Both the position numbers and the translations under genes were made by a program. From Flammeovirga sp. EKP202 (lineage in GTDB: Bacteria > Bacteroidota > Bacteroidia > Cytophagales > Flammeovirgaceae): a stretch of 64,000 bases of DNA. How positions within the stretch are numbered: position 1 is the stretch's first letter; every line of letters begins with the position of its first letter. Below are positions 1-9,950 of the stretch, piece after piece. Below the pieces are notes generated by a model. The model was not told the origin of the DNA. It saw only the letters and a list, made by a program, of their open reading frames with translations, and searched no databases. The DNA lies in NCBI RefSeq assembly GCF_014534745.1, contig NZ_JACVVP010000007.1, positions 124,001-188,000 on the forward strand. Reading direction: 5' to 3'.

Positions 1-1819
1 CCTCTGGTGTGTTAGAATGCTCTGTTTTAGCAAGTGGCACGTTTTGAGGAATAAAGTCTGTAAATCCATCTTTTTCAGCATCTGGCTTAGAGTAATCATA
101 AGGCCAACGATAAACGATTGGTAAAGCACCTGGCCAGTTACCGTGACCTGGTTTTCTTGGAGTTGTCCACTCTAATGTAGTTGAATTCCAAGGGTTCAAT
201 GGTGCTAATCTACCTCTGAACATACTCCAGAAGAAGTTGAATACAAAGATAAACTGTGCTGTCACTGTTAAGATCGCAGCAATAGAGATGAATGTATTCA
301 AGTCTGTAAAAGTAGAGAATGCATCAAAGTTTGTGAATGAGTAGTATCTTCTTGGGAAACCAGCAATACCGATGTAGTGCATTGGGAAGAATACCATGTA
401 AGCACCGATGAAAGTTAACCAGAAGTGAACGTAACCCATCGCACTGTTCATCATTCTACCAAACATTTTTGGATACCAGTGATATACACCTGCCATCATA
501 CCGAAGAATGCAGCAGAACCCATTACTAAGTGGAAGTGAGCTACTACGAAGTAAGTATCGTGTAATTGAATATCCAATGCCGAGTTACCAAGGATAATAC
601 CTGTAACACCACCGGAGATAAACAATGAAACTAGACCAATTGAGAACAACATTGCAGGTGTAAAGATGATATTACCTCTGAATAATGTTGTAATGTAGTT
701 AAATGCTTTTACTGCTGAAGGTACCGCAATGATCAATGTCAAGAACATGAAAATTGTTCCTAAGAACGGGTTCATACCTGAAACGAACATGTGGTGAGCC
801 CATACGATAAATGAAAGGAATGCAATACCTAACATTGAACCGATCATCGCTCTGTAACCGAAGATAGGCTTTCTTGAGTTTGTAGAAATTACCTCTGAAG
901 TTAAACCTAAAGCTGGTAATAATACGATATATACCTCTGGGTGACCTAAGAACCAGAATAAGTGCTGGAATAAGATAGGGCTACCACCTGAGTGCTCTAA
1001 TAATTCACCTTGAATATAGATATCTGACAAGTAGAATGAAGTGCCAAAGCTACGGTCAAATACTAATAATAATGCTGCTGCAAATAATACAGGGAATGAT
1101 AATGTACCAATAATCGCTGTAATGAAGAATGACCAAATAGTAAGTGGCATCTTAGCGAATGACATACCTGCAGTTCTTAAGTTGATCACTGTTGAGATGT
1201 AGTTGATCGAACCTAAAAGTGAAGATGCAATAAAGAATACCATTGATACTAACCATAAAGTCATACCAATACCAGACCCTGAAACTGCTTGTGGCAATGC
1301 TGATAATGGAGGATAAATTACCCAACCACCTGAAGCAGGACCAGTAGAAGCAAATAATGAGATAAACATGATTACTGAAGCTACAAAGAACAACCAGTAA
1401 GAAAGCATGTTCATAAAACCTGATGCCATATCTCTTGCTCCAATCTGTAAAGGAATCAAGAAATTGGAGAAAGTACCACTCAAACCTGCTGTCAATACAA
1501 AGAATACCATAATGGTACCGTGCATTGTTACTGCTGCAAGGTAGAATGTTGTATCCATTTTACCACTTTCAGTAATCCAGTCACCTAAGATTGGTCTTAA
1601 CCACTCTAAGTTAGCTTCTGGAAAACCTAATTGAATACGGAATAAAAGTGATAAACCACCACCGATGATTGCCCAGAAAATACCAGAAATCAAATATTGC
1701 TTTGCAATAACCTTGTGATCAAATGAAAACACATAGTTGGTAATAAAGTTACCATGGTGCTCATGATCATCGTGCGAGTGAACGTCTTTATTTTCTACGT
1801 CTAATGCTACACTTGACAT
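1..1819 (-). CDS. ctaD: Cytochrome c oxidase subunit I (partial, 3' end outside window)
   Basis: Catalytic subunit of haem-copper terminal oxidase, which reduces O2 to water in the inner membrane. I translated the minus strand from the ATG at 1817-1819; the frame is open to the window edge. Visible signatures are MHGTIM in an early helix, HPEVY (a copper-B histidine and the cross-linked tyrosine), WAHHMF (two further copper-B histidines) and VAHFHLV (haem ligands). The N-terminus before the first helix is His/Asp-rich. About 606 codons are present and the last residues look close to the natural C-terminus, so little is missing. It follows coxB by 41 bases and is surely cotranscribed with it. 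Identity is certain; only the exact end is unknown. Confidence 0.97.
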   Translation of the reverse strand, partial: MSSVALDVENKDVHSHDDHEHHGNFITNYVFSFDHKVIAKQYLISGIFWAIIGGGLSLLFRIQLGFPEANLEWLRPILGDWITESGKMDTTFYLAAVTMHGTIMVFFVLTAGLSGTFSNFLIPLQIGARDMASGFMNMLSYWLFFVASVIMFISLFASTGPASGGWVIYPPLSALPQAVSGSGIGMTLWLVSMVFFIASSLLGSINYISTVINLRTAGMSFAKMPLTIWSFFITAIIGTLSFPVLFAAALLLVFDRSFGTSFYLSDIYIQGELLEHSGGSPILFQHLFWFLGHPEVYIVLLPALGLTSEVISTNSRKPIFGYRAMIGSMLGIAFLSFIVWAHHMFVSGMNPFLGTIFMFLTLIIAVPSAVKAFNYITTLFRGNIIFTPAMLFSIGLVSLFISGGVTGIILGNSALDIQLHDTYFVVAHFHLVMGSAAFFGMMAGVYHWYPKMFGRMMNSAMGYVHFWLTFIGAYMVFFPMHYIGIAGFPRRYYSFTNFDAFSTFTDLNTFISIAAILTVTAQFIFVFNFFWSMFRGRLAPLNPWNSTTLEWTTPRKPGHGNWPGALPIVYRWPYDYSKPDAEKDGFTDFIPQNVPLAKTEHSNTPE

Positions 1820-1860
1820 GTTATCTATCTTTTTTGAGTTTGAATCTAAATTGAAAAGGA

Positions 1861-2892
1861 TTAATGAGACTTAGCTACTGAAGCTGTTTTCGCTTTCTTT
1901 GCTTCCCATTGTGATAAGTAGTCTGGATTTTTCTCCAACCATGGCTTCTGCTTCATTAACCACTCATCATACTCTTCTTGAGTAACAACTTTCACTAATT
2001 TTCTCATACCAAAGTGTCCGTAACCACAAACCTCCGTACAAGCTAATTCATAATTAAACTTAGGGTTGTTTGTCTTTTGTCTCATTTCAGCCGTCGTAAT
2101 TGTTGGCGTAAATTTGAAACGAGTTGGCATACCTGGTACAGCATCCATTTTTACACGGAAGTGAGGAAGGAATACTGAGTGGATTACGTCAATGGCTCTA
2201 ATCTTTAACTCGACTTCTCTACCTACTGGAAGATAAATTTCTCTAGCAGTAAAGTCATCCTGAGCATTTACATCATCATAATCTACACCCATTGAGTTAG
2301 TATTATCGATGTTGGCAACATCGTAACGACCTAATTTCAAATCTTTACCTGGGTAACGAATCTCCCAAGCAAATTGCTTACCCATTAATTCAACTTGGAT
2401 GGCATCTTCTGTTGCAGGTGCAGTGATATCTGCCCATGCTCTCCAACCAAAAATTACAAGAACTGCCATTACAATTGCAGGTACAGCTGTCCAAGCAATC
2501 TCTAATGTGTCATTGTGAGGGTTAAAATCTGCCTTTCTTTTTTCTGAGAATTGGAATAAGAATGGGAATGTAAATAATAACAAGTGTGTTAAAGCAAAAG
2601 CTGTAAACACAATACCCATTGTTATCCAGAATAAATGATCCGTTTCTTTACCGTGAATCGATGCAGCTTCCGGTAAGAAGAATTGTTTAGCATCGTTAAA
2701 AGACCACATTATTAAACCTGATCCAACAACTAATACAATTGGAAATAATGCTGCATTAATTTTGTTACTTGTCGTAACCTTCTTCTTCTGGTCGCCCTTC
2801 GCGATTCCTACAAGAGTAATAATACGATAGACCAAAGCAAGAACTGCTAAGATCAATATCGCTCCCGTGGCAAAAAGTAAAGCCGTTGTCAT
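1861..2892 (-). CDS. coxB: Cytochrome c oxidase subunit II
   Basis: Electron-entry subunit of the oxidase: it carries the binuclear CuA centre and receives electrons from cytochrome c. In 343 residues there is an extra N-terminal membrane helix (about 5-28), a second at 47-63, then the usual hairpin at about 86-114 and 132-153. The CuA domain shows H238 and the ligand loop C285-x3-C289-x3-H293-x2-M296, with E287 also in place, so the copper site is complete. Subunits II of this kind with extra N-terminal helices are, to my knowledge, normal for Bacteroidota. It is the first gene of a coxB-ctaD unit in this window. No alternative complex III genes lie upstream; the next gene is a dCMP deaminase. 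Confidence 0.97.
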   Translation of the reverse strand: MTTALLFATGAILILAVLALVYRIITLVGIAKGDQKKKVTTSNKINAALFPIVLVVGSGLIMWSFNDAKQFFLPEAASIHGKETDHLFWITMGIVFTAFALTHLLLFTFPFLFQFSEKRKADFNPHNDTLEIAWTAVPAIVMAVLVIFGWRAWADITAPATEDAIQVELMGKQFAWEIRYPGKDLKLGRYDVANIDNTNSMGVDYDDVNAQDDFTAREIYLPVGREVELKIRAIDVIHSVFLPHFRVKMDAVPGMPTRFKFTPTITTAEMRQKTNNPKFNYELACTEVCGYGHFGMRKLVKVVTQEEYDEWLMKQKPWLEKNPDYLSQWEAKKAKTASVAKSH

Positions 2893-2989
2893 ACCTTTCT
2901 GATAGTGTGTAAGTTCGTGATATACTTTATTGTGACAATTTATCGTCTTAATTCTCTACTGAGAAAAATAAGTTCGCATAAAATTCCAT

Positions 2990-2997
2990 CAAATATA
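2990..2997 (-). promoter_or_regulatory. Candidate -7 box for coxB
   Basis: The minus strand reads TATATTTG, a match to the Bacteroidota -7 consensus TAnnTTTG, about 98 bases before the coxB start. I see no TTG at the expected 19-21 base distance upstream, so this is half a promoter only. Confidence 0.35.
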
Positions 2998-3098
2998 TTA
3001 AAGTATTTTTACATTGATGATATATATCATACTTTTTTGATGATATTATTCGATATTTTATATGAATAGATTGATTTACAGCAAGATATAATTACACT

Positions 3099-3563
3099 TT
3101 AATAGGTGACTTGCGTAACCTTTATACCCGCTTTTCGTAACAAATCAAGCCCAGATTGATCTCTATAGGCCCTCTTATAGAAGAACTGAGAGATACCTGC
3201 CTGAACGATTAATTTCGCACATCCAAAGCAACAACTATCGGTACAGTATAACGATGCTCCATCTGTTGAATAAGTTGATTTAGCTGCTTTTGTAATAGCA
3301 TTGGCCTCAGCATGCAATACTTCTTCTTTGGTTGCTAAAGCTGTTTCTTCTTGTTGCAGCTCTTCATTCCACTTACTCACCTCAATCTCACAACAATTGT
3401 CAAAACCTTTTGGTGTACCGTTGTACCCCATTGAGATAATATTTCCATCTTTCACAATAATTGCCCCTACCTTAAGACGTACACATCTGCTTAATTCAGC
3501 AATTGATTCTGCACATCTCATAAAAGCTAAGTCAAATTCTTGTGTTCTTTCCATACTGCTCAT
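3099..3563 (-). CDS. dCMP deaminase family protein (ComEB-like)
   Basis: Zinc-dependent deaminase that would convert dCMP to dUMP for thymidylate synthesis. The 154-residue protein has the cytidine-deaminase core: H84-A-E86 supplies a zinc histidine and the catalytic glutamate, and C112-x2-C115 supplies the other zinc ligands. The proline normally found before the first cysteine is replaced by Cys111. Length fits the ComEB/dCMP deaminase family. Start: ATG at 3563; a second Met three codons in (MERTQEF) is equally possible. It follows carB on the same strand but is separated from it by a strong terminator, so it probably has its own promoter. The exact substrate is inferred from the family. 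Confidence 0.88.
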   Translation of the reverse strand: MSSMERTQEFDLAFMRCAESIAELSRCVRLKVGAIIVKDGNIISMGYNGTPKGFDNCCEIEVSKWNEELQQEETALATKEEVLHAEANAITKAAKSTYSTDGASLYCTDSCCFGCAKLIVQAGISQFFYKRAYRDQSGLDLLRKAGIKVTQVTY

Positions 3564-3596
3564 AATATTATTGTATTGTTATAATTAATTGTTTCA

Positions 3597-3636
3597 AAAA
3601 AATAAAAAAAAAGCCCTGTACCGTAATACAGGGCTT
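3597..3636 (-). terminator. Intrinsic terminator of carB
   Basis: Perfect 10-bp stem (AAGCCCTGTA at 3611-3620 with TACAGGGCTT at 3627-3636) and a 6-base loop, followed on the minus strand by a long U-run (the A-run at 3599-3612). It lies 25 bases after the carB stop. Confidence 0.9.
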
Positions 3637-3661
3637 CAATATAGTTACGGAGTTTTCCGAA

Positions 3662-6478
3662 TTATCTACTTAAGTATTGATTTCTTCTTGAGTAAATATC
3701 TAAGAAGTAATCATCCTTCAATGTATCAATGAAGTAGATTGCTTCACCTGTAGATTTCATTTCAGGTCCTAACTGCTTATCTACATTAGGGAACTTGTTG
3801 AATGAGAATACAGGAATCTTGATTGCATAACCTTTCTTCACTGGTTTGAAATCGAAGTCTTTCACCTTCTTATCTCCTAGCATTACCTTAGTCGCATAGT
3901 TTACGTATGGCTCTTGGTAAGCTTTACAGATAAATGGCACTGTACGAGATGCACGAGGGTTAGCTTCAATGATGTAAACCTTATCATCTTTAATTGCAAA
4001 CTGAATATTCAATAAACCTTTTGTTTTCAAGGCTACCGCAATCTTCTTCGTGTATTCTTCGATTTGCTCGATCACCATATCACCTAAGTTGTATGGAGGT
4101 AATACCGCATATGAGTCACCTGAGTGAATACCTGCTGGTTCGATATGCTGCATGATACCTACGATATGTACATCTTCACCATCACAGATTGCATCTGCTT
4201 CTGCTTCGATTGCACCATCTAAGTAGTGATCTAAAAGAACTTTGTTACCAGGAATATCACGTAATGTTTCAACAACATGTTGCTCTAACTCTTCCTCGTT
4301 GATTACGATCTTCATTTTCTGACCACCTAATACATAAGAAGGTCTAACTAGAAGAGGGAATCCTAAATCTTCTGATTTCTCTAATGCCTCATCAGCAGTT
4401 TCGATCACATCGAATTTAGGGTAAGGAATGTTGTTATCTTTCAACAATGTTGAGAAGCTACCTCTATCCTCTGCTAAGTCAAGTGCTTCATAACTTGTAC
4501 CTAAGATCTTAACGCCATATTTCGTTAATTTCTCAGCAATCTTAAGAGCAGTTTGACCACCTAACTGTACGATTACACCTACTGGATTCTCATGTAAGAT
4601 AATCTCGTAAATATGCTCCCAGAATACAGGCTCAAAGTATAACTTATCTGCAATATCAGGGTCAGTAGAAACCGTCTCAGGGTTACAGTTGATCATGATT
4701 GTCTCATATCCAGCTTCTTTTGCAGCTAAGACACCGTGAACACAGCAGTAATCAAACTCGATACCTTGACCGATACGGTTAGGACCAGCACCTAATACAA
4801 CAACTTTCTTCTTCTTCGAAGGCTTAGACTCGTTTTGGCTATCAAAAGTAGAGTAGAAATAAGGTGTCTTCGCTTCAAACTCAGCAGCACAAGTATCTAC
4901 TAATTTCCACTGACGCTTGATGTCCATCTCTTTGTAACGCTTGTCGAAAACTTCCGACTCCAAACATCCTAAGATGTGCGCGATTTGACGGTCACCAAAT
5001 CCTTTCTCTTTTGCCTCACGCATTAATTCAAAAGAAATAGTATCGATAGTTTGTTCACCGATTTTCTTCTCAACTAATACTAAGTCTAAGATTTGACGTA
5101 GGAACCACTTATCAATTTTAGTGATCTTACGAACAGTCTTCATGGCGATACCCAATTTCATGGCATCCCAAATTCTAAACAATCTATCCCATGAAGGATT
5201 TTCTAATTTGTCAAGAATTTCATCCTGTTTCGTAATCTCTTTACCATCAGCACCAATACCGTTACGTTTGATTTCTAATGATTGACAAGCTTTTTGTATT
5301 GCCTCTTGGAATGTACGACCAATACCCATTACCTCACCTACAGCTTTCATCTGTAAACCAAGTTTAGTATCAGCACCTTTGAATTTATCAAAGTTCCAAC
5401 GAGGGATTTTTACAATTACATAGTCTAATGCAGGCTCAAAGAACGCTGAAGTAGTACCAGTAATTGGGTTTTTCAATTCATCTAAGTTATAACCAATAGC
5501 TAATTTGGCAGCAATCTTAGCGATTGGGTAACCAGTAGCTTTAGAGGCTAACGCTGATGATCTTGATACACGAGGGTTGATCTCGATACCAATAATTTCA
5601 TCATCATCAGGAGATACAGAGAACTGAACGTTACATCCACCAGCGAACATACCAATACCATTCATCATCTTGATCGCAAGATCTCTCATTCTTTGGTATA
5701 CAGTATCTGGTAATGTTTGTGCAGGAGCCACTGTGATAGAGTCACCAGTGTGAACACCCATAGGGTCAAAGTTCTCAATTGAACAGATGATAATTACGTT
5801 TCCTAAATCATCTCTCAATAACTCCAATTCGTATTCTTTCCATCCTAAGATAGATTGTTCGATCAATACCTCATGAACTGGAGACATTTCCAATCCTCTT
5901 GATAATGCTTTTTCGAACTCGTCTGGCGTGTTTACAAAACCACCTCCAGTACCACCCAAAGTAAATGATGGTCTAATTACTAATGGGAATCCAATTTCTT
6001 GAGCAATCTCTTTACCTTCAAGGAAAGATTTAGCTGTACGTCCTTTACATACACCTACGCCTAGCTCAAGCATTTTTTGTCTAAACAGCTCTCTATCTTC
6101 TGTCGTATTGATTGCATCAATATCAACACCGATAATCTCTACACCGTAATCCTCCCAGATCCCTGCTTCTTGAGCATCAATCGCTAAGTTCAATGCAGTC
6201 TGACCACCCATTGTAGGTAGTACCGCATCAATATCATGCTTTTCAAGAATTGTGATAAGAGATTTTTTCTCTAAAGGAAGGAGATAGACGTTATCCGCTG
6301 TTACCGGATCCGTCATAATAGTTGCAGGATTAGAGTTGATCAGAGTTACTTCGATACCTTCTTCTCTAAGTGAACGTGCTGCTTGCGTTCCTGAATAATC
6401 AAACTCACAAGCTTGTCCAATAATGATTGGACCACTTCCGATGATAAGTACCGACTTAATGTGCTTCTTTCTAGGCAT
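3662..6478 (-). CDS. carB: Carbamoyl-phosphate synthase large subunit
   Basis: Makes carbamoyl phosphate from bicarbonate, ammonia (from CarA) and two ATP, feeding arginine and pyrimidine synthesis. Both ATP-grasp halves are visible: the N-terminal start [20 protein letters not shown] with GGTGGG-type nucleotide loops, and a second half opening with [20 protein letters not shown] at about residue 560. Total length is 938 residues against about 1073 in E. coli. The protein ends at the close of the second ATP-grasp half and so lacks the C-terminal MGS-like allosteric domain. I believe shortened CarB proteins also occur in other Cytophagia and Flavobacteria, but could not check. No carA is adjacent. 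The start ATG at 6478 is divergent from hisF. Its transcript ends at the terminator at 3597-3636. Confidence 0.96.
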   Translation of the reverse strand: MPRKKHIKSVLIIGSGPIIIGQACEFDYSGTQAARSLREEGIEVTLINSNPATIMTDPVTADNVYLLPLEKKSLITILEKHDIDAVLPTMGGQTALNLAIDAQEAGIWEDYGVEIIGVDIDAINTTEDRELFRQKMLELGVGVCKGRTAKSFLEGKEIAQEIGFPLVIRPSFTLGGTGGGFVNTPDEFEKALSRGLEMSPVHEVLIEQSILGWKEYELELLRDDLGNVIIICSIENFDPMGVHTGDSITVAPAQTLPDTVYQRMRDLAIKMMNGIGMFAGGCNVQFSVSPDDDEIIGIEINPRVSRSSALASKATGYPIAKIAAKLAIGYNLDELKNPITGTTSAFFEPALDYVIVKIPRWNFDKFKGADTKLGLQMKAVGEVMGIGRTFQEAIQKACQSLEIKRNGIGADGKEITKQDEILDKLENPSWDRLFRIWDAMKLGIAMKTVRKITKIDKWFLRQILDLVLVEKKIGEQTIDTISFELMREAKEKGFGDRQIAHILGCLESEVFDKRYKEMDIKRQWKLVDTCAAEFEAKTPYFYSTFDSQNESKPSKKKKVVVLGAGPNRIGQGIEFDYCCVHGVLAAKEAGYETIMINCNPETVSTDPDIADKLYFEPVFWEHIYEIILHENPVGVIVQLGGQTALKIAEKLTKYGVKILGTSYEALDLAEDRGSFSTLLKDNNIPYPKFDVIETADEALEKSEDLGFPLLVRPSYVLGGQKMKIVINEEELEQHVVETLRDIPGNKVLLDHYLDGAIEAEADAICDGEDVHIVGIMQHIEPAGIHSGDSYAVLPPYNLGDMVIEQIEEYTKKIAVALKTKGLLNIQFAIKDDKVYIIEANPRASRTVPFICKAYQEPYVNYATKVMLGDKKVKDFDFKPVKKGYAIKIPVFSFNKFPNVDKQLGPEMKSTGEAIYFIDTLKDDYFLDIYSRRNQYLSR

Positions 6479-6518
6479 TTTGCTATCTCGTTTAAAACAT
6501 GACTTAACACTCGGGATG

Positions 6519-6526
6519 CAAAACTA
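6519..6526 (-). promoter_or_regulatory. Candidate -7 box for carB
   Basis: The minus strand reads TAGTTTTG (TAnnTTTG) 41 bases before the carB ATG. No clear TTG lies 19-21 bases upstream. Confidence 0.4.
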
Positions 6527-6619
6527 ATATAGAAAACTTTAAAATCCCTACTAAAATAGCAATATTATTAGATTATAAAATTAAAGTTGTTTTTACTCAG
6601 ATATAACAAATTCTTAATC

Positions 6620-6627
6620 TATCTTTG
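6620..6627 (+). promoter_or_regulatory. Candidate -7 box for hisF
   Basis: TATCTTTG matches TAnnTTTG and sits 24 bases before the hisF ATG, which would give a short leader. The -33 TTG element is not evident at the usual spacing. Confidence 0.45.
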
Positions 6628-6650
6628 TACTTTTTCTAAAAATCGCCTAT

Positions 6651-7406
6651 ATGCTAACAAAACGAATAATTCCTTGCTTAGATATCAAAGATGGCAAGAC
6701 TGTAAAAGGTGTCAACTTTGTAGAATTAAGAGATGCCGGAGATCCTGTTGAACTTGCAAAAATATACAGCAATGAGGGAGCAGATGAATTAGTATTTCTT
6801 GATATTACAGCTACTGTAGAAAAAAGAAAAACATTGATTGATCTTGTACAAAGAGTTTCTTCTCAGATCAATATTCCTTTCACTGTTGGAGGGGGAATCT
6901 CATCCATTGAAGACGTATCTGCCTTATTAAACGCTGGTGCAGATAAAGTTTCTATCAATTCATCCGCTGTAAAAAGACCTGAATTAATCAACGAATTATC
7001 GGATGAATTTGGTAGTCAATGTGTGGTTGTTGCAGTAGACACGAGGTTTGTTGATGGAGAACACATTGTTCACGTGAGAGGTGGCCGTACTCCAACTGAA
7101 TTGAGAACTATTCCTTGGGTACACGAATGCCAAGAAAGAGGTGCAGGTGAAATTCTTTTGACATCAATGGATCATGATGGCACTAAAAATGGGTTTGCTA
7201 TTGAGCTTACAAAAGAAATCTCACAATCGTTGAATATTCCGGTTATTGCTTCTGGAGGAGCGGGTGCTGAACCACACTTTATTGACCTGTTTCAACAAGA
7301 TGCAGCTGATGCGGCTTTGGCTGCAAGTATTTTCCACTTCAAGGAAATTGGAATACCTCACTTAAAATCACATTTAAGAGAAGAAGGAGTAGAAATAAGA
7401 TTGTAA
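6651..7406 (+). CDS. hisF: Imidazole glycerol phosphate synthase, cyclase subunit
   Basis: Cyclase half of the HisF-HisH complex: it closes the imidazole ring of histidine and releases AICAR to purine synthesis. The 251-residue TIM barrel is full length. It opens with [16 protein letters not shown], where D11 is the first catalytic aspartate, and [10 protein letters not shown] near residue 130 holds the second. The two phosphate-binding half-barrel loops TVGGGI and IASGGAGA are present. No other his genes occur in the window, so hisF stands alone here, divergent from carB. The start ATG at 6651 is preceded by a -7 box at 6620. Confidence 0.97.
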   Translation: MLTKRIIPCLDIKDGKTVKGVNFVELRDAGDPVELAKIYSNEGADELVFLDITATVEKRKTLIDLVQRVSSQINIPFTVGGGISSIEDVSALLNAGADKVSINSSAVKRPELINELSDEFGSQCVVVAVDTRFVDGEHIVHVRGGRTPTELRTIPWVHECQERGAGEILLTSMDHDGTKNGFAIELTKEISQSLNIPVIASGGAGAEPHFIDLFQQDAADAALAASIFHFKEIGIPHLKSHLREEGVEIRL

Positions 7407-7791
7407 TTGATAGTCAGTTCTAGGATGCATATTATTATTAGGCTTTACCCTAAAAGATTCTACGAATTTTATGAAGTGAACTTTATCCTATAATAATAAA
7501 TACAAGAACATTCTAAAACCAGAGTGTCTATGCAATAGCACTTTACGATTTTCAAAGTATAAATTAATGAATGAACAATCATCAAATCTTTTGTAAGGAT
7601 ACTTAATATTATTGTTCGTTCTATAAAATAATCTTATTTTTGCAGGCATATTTTACAAAAGCATAATAGATAATATTTTAATAAACTGAATATCAAGCTT
7701 CTAATAATTTGTATATTCTTCTATTCTTAAAGATATTTGTAAAAGCTTTTAGTATGTCATTTGCATAAAGAAAAAGATTTAAAATACAGCT
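7407..7791. other. Intergenic region between hisF and panD
   Basis: 385 bases without a convincing gene. It holds a small hairpin just after hisF (TTAGG/CCTAA, around 7438-7454) that could end hisF transcripts, and the panD promoter described separately. I see nothing else in it. Confidence 0.6.
7612..7642 (+). promoter_or_regulatory. Bacteroidota-type promoter upstream of panD
   Basis: TTG at 7612-7614, a 20-base spacer and TATTTTTG at 7635-7642 match the TTG-N19-21-TAnnTTTG consensus of the Bacteroidota primary sigma factor exactly. Transcription would start near 7649, leaving a leader of about 140 bases before panD. Confidence 0.65.
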
Positions 7792-8142
7792 ATGTATATA
7801 GAAGTTTTAAAGTCAAAAATACACAGAGTTAAGGTTACACAAGCGGAATTAAACTACGTGGGTAGTATTACTGTGGACCAAGATCTTATGGACGCTGCAA
7901 ATATTATTGAAGGCGAAAAAGTACAAATCGTTAACAATAATAATGGCGAAAGATTTGAGACTTATGTTATCACTGGAGAAAGAGGAAGTGGTACAATTTG
8001 CCTAAACGGCGCAGCAGCTAGAAAAGTACAAGTAGGTGATATCCTTATTATCATCTCTTATGCTTACATGAAACAGAAAAAAGCAAAAGAATATCGTCCA
8101 AAACTTGTCTTCCCTAATGATGACAACAAATTGGAAGATTAA
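7792..8142 (+). CDS. panD: Aspartate 1-decarboxylase
   Basis: Pyruvoyl enzyme that makes beta-alanine from aspartate for pantothenate and coenzyme A. The 116-residue proenzyme has the self-cleavage site G24-S25 (in NYVGSITVD); Ser25 becomes the pyruvoyl group. The active-site residues K9, H11, R54, Y58 and N72 all align with the known family pattern. Length is normal. The gene has its own consensus promoter and is closed by a strong terminator at 8166, so it is probably monocistronic. No panB or panC is nearby. Confidence 0.97.
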   Translation: MYIEVLKSKIHRVKVTQAELNYVGSITVDQDLMDAANIIEGEKVQIVNNNNGERFETYVITGERGSGTICLNGAAARKVQVGDILIIISYAYMKQKKAKEYRPKLVFPNDDNKLED

Positions 8143-8165
8143 TTTTTAAGATATTAAATAACTAT

Positions 8166-8211
8166 GCCAACTCAATTGAATAAAAACCTTTTGAGTTGGC
8201 TCGTTTTTTTT
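8166..8211 (+). terminator. Intrinsic terminator of panD
   Basis: Perfect 10-bp stem (GCCAACTCAA at 8166-8175, TTGAGTTGGC at 8191-8200), a 15-base loop and then TCGTTTTTTTT. It lies between the panD stop and the next gene. Confidence 0.9.
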
Positions 8212-8237
8212 GGATACCCCGGTAAACGGAGGATTAT

Positions 8238-9260
8238 ATGAAATTACAAGAAATTCTTAAGTATATTTTCTCATTTGTACTAGCAGGACTATTACTCTGG
8301 TACGTATTAAAAGAGCAAAATATTCAAGAAGTTGCCTCTTCATTCGAAGACCTAAATTGGGGAATAGTATTTTCTTCCATATTAATTTCTTTAACTAGCC
8401 ACTACATAAGAGGTCTCCGTTGGGGGTTAATGCTAAAACCACTTAATTATAAAGCATCAGGGCCTAACCTATTTATGGCCACAATGACTGGATATGCTGG
8501 CAATGTGATCATCCCAAGGTTTGGCGAATTTTTCAGATGCGGAATACTTCAAAAGCTCACAAAAATTCCAGCAAAAACATCTTTTGGAGCTGTAGTAGCT
8601 GAAAGAGCAATCGATCTTGTCATTTTTATTATTTTATTCTCAATCGCTTTTTTTAGTCAGTTTGAGAAATTAGAAAGCATGATACTCCCTCATGTTACTC
8701 AAAACGAAGCTGAGCTCAAAGATAAAATCTATATACTTATTATTATTGGTATAGTTGGGAGTGCTATTTTAGGTGTTTTATTCAAAATACGAAAAAGACT
8801 TTTCAAGACCCCGTTATTCAGAAAATTCTATAGTTTCATTCATGGGATTTTGGAAGGAATGGCAGGTGTTTTCAAGCTTCGCAGCAAAGACTTAGCAACT
8901 TACCTCCTCTATACCGTACTCATTTGGATTACTTATTTTTATATGTGTTATGTTCTGTTCTTTGCTATAGAAGGAACATCTCATTTATCCACCATGGTAG
9001 GTTTTGTAATGATGATGATGGGTGGGCTTGGAATGGTTTTACCTACACCTGGAGGCACTGGTTCTTACCACTTTTTTGCAACTCAAACGCTCTTAATATA
9101 TGGCGTAACAGAAACCAACGCTATTGCTTTTGCGTTACTAATGCATACTTCACAAACAGTCTCAGTACTTACCATAGGAGGAATAAGCACATTAATAGCC
9201 AACTTGAAGAAAACACCAGAGAACATCGAACAAACTGAGAAAAATGGAATCAAAACATAA
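8238..9260 (+). CDS. Flippase-like / lysylphosphatidylglycerol synthase transmembrane family protein (UPF0104)
   Basis: Integral membrane protein of 340 residues with about eight hydrophobic segments. Family signatures are the SHYIRGLRW stretch near residue 55, GNVIIPRFGEFFRCGIL near 90 with a following AERAIDLV, and the late loop GMVLPTPGGTGSYHFF. The soluble aminoacyl-transfer domain of MprF is absent, so it is a stand-alone membrane half of the kind proposed to move lipids or lipid-linked precursors; the substrate is unknown. A clear Shine-Dalgarno (GGAGG), unusual in Bacteroidota, precedes the ATG. The end overlaps rfaE2 by 17 bases, which suggests coupled translation and possibly a role in envelope polysaccharide biogenesis. 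A paralogue lies at 14079. Confidence 0.85.
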   Translation: MKLQEILKYIFSFVLAGLLLWYVLKEQNIQEVASSFEDLNWGIVFSSILISLTSHYIRGLRWGLMLKPLNYKASGPNLFMATMTGYAGNVIIPRFGEFFRCGILQKLTKIPAKTSFGAVVAERAIDLVIFIILFSIAFFSQFEKLESMILPHVTQNEAELKDKIYILIIIGIVGSAILGVLFKIRKRLFKTPLFRKFYSFIHGILEGMAGVFKLRSKDLATYLLYTVLIWITYFYMCYVLFFAIEGTSHLSTMVGFVMMMMGGLGMVLPTPGGTGSYHFFATQTLLIYGVTETNAIAFALLMHTSQTVSVLTIGGISTLIANLKKTPENIEQTEKNGIKT

Positions 9261-9729
9261 AATTGTTGACCTTAATAAAGGTCTTGAAATAAGAGCTGAA
9301 TGGAAAAGAAACAATGAAACCGTAGTATTCACAAACGGTTGTTTTGATATAGTTCATTTAGGCCATGTTGATTATTTAGAACAAGCTAGAGCTCAAGGAT
9401 CGAAAATGATTTTAGGGTTAAATACGGATAGTTCTGTCAAAAAATTAAAAGGAGAAGAAAGACCTATTAATAACGAATACGCAAGAGCACGCCTATTAGC
9501 TGCTTTTGAATTTATCGACATGGTGATCCTATTTGGAGACGACACTCCCATCAACCTTATTAGTGAATTAATGCCGGATGTATTGGTGAAAGGAGCCGAT
9601 TATACGGTTGAAAACATTGTTGGAGCCAAAGAAGTTATGGCCAATGGTGGTGAAGTGAAGACCATTACTTTAGTAGAAGGTTTCTCTACTACATCCATTA
9701 TCAATAAAATCAGAAAAGTTGGATTATAA
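9244..9729 (+). CDS. rfaE2: D-glycero-beta-D-manno-heptose 1-phosphate adenylyltransferase
   Basis: Transfers AMP from ATP to heptose 1-phosphate to give ADP-heptose for lipopolysaccharide core. At 161 residues it is equivalent to the C-terminal half of E. coli HldE, encoded here as a separate gene as is common in Bacteroidota. The nucleotidyltransferase signature FTNGCFDIVHLGHVDYL contains the HxGH motif; later come LKGEERPI, KGADYT and the closing FSTTSIINKIRK, typical of the family. The start ATG lies inside the end of the flippase-like gene. The kinase half is not in this window. A small CCAAT/ATTGG hairpin follows at 9743-9757. Confidence 0.93.
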   Translation: MESKHKIVDLNKGLEIRAEWKRNNETVVFTNGCFDIVHLGHVDYLEQARAQGSKMILGLNTDSSVKKLKGEERPINNEYARARLLAAFEFIDMVILFGDDTPINLISELMPDVLVKGADYTVENIVGAKEVMANGGEVKTITLVEGFSTTSIINKIRKVGL

Positions 9730-9950
9730 AGCTATATTAATACCAATGAAAAATTGGATTATTTAGCATACCCCGTAAATCAAACACCCCTAACGAAAAG
9801 ACATTTTCTTTAAAATCTTCATTTATTTCAATACAACAATGAATAGTTGTGTGCATTCAAGATTTTAAGAGATTTCAAGAATATTCCATAGAATTTGATG
9901 TCTTTTACCTTGCATTTCATCTCACAAGTCCATAAATTATTAATAGAAGT

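Noticed and set aside
3301-3588. 95-codon plus-strand frame
   Set aside because: Antisense shadow of the dCMP deaminase gene; serine/leucine-rich translation without domain.
8924-9238. 104-codon plus-strand frame inside the flippase-like gene
   Set aside because: Other frame of a clear membrane protein gene; composition (Trp/Cys/His-rich) is not protein-like.
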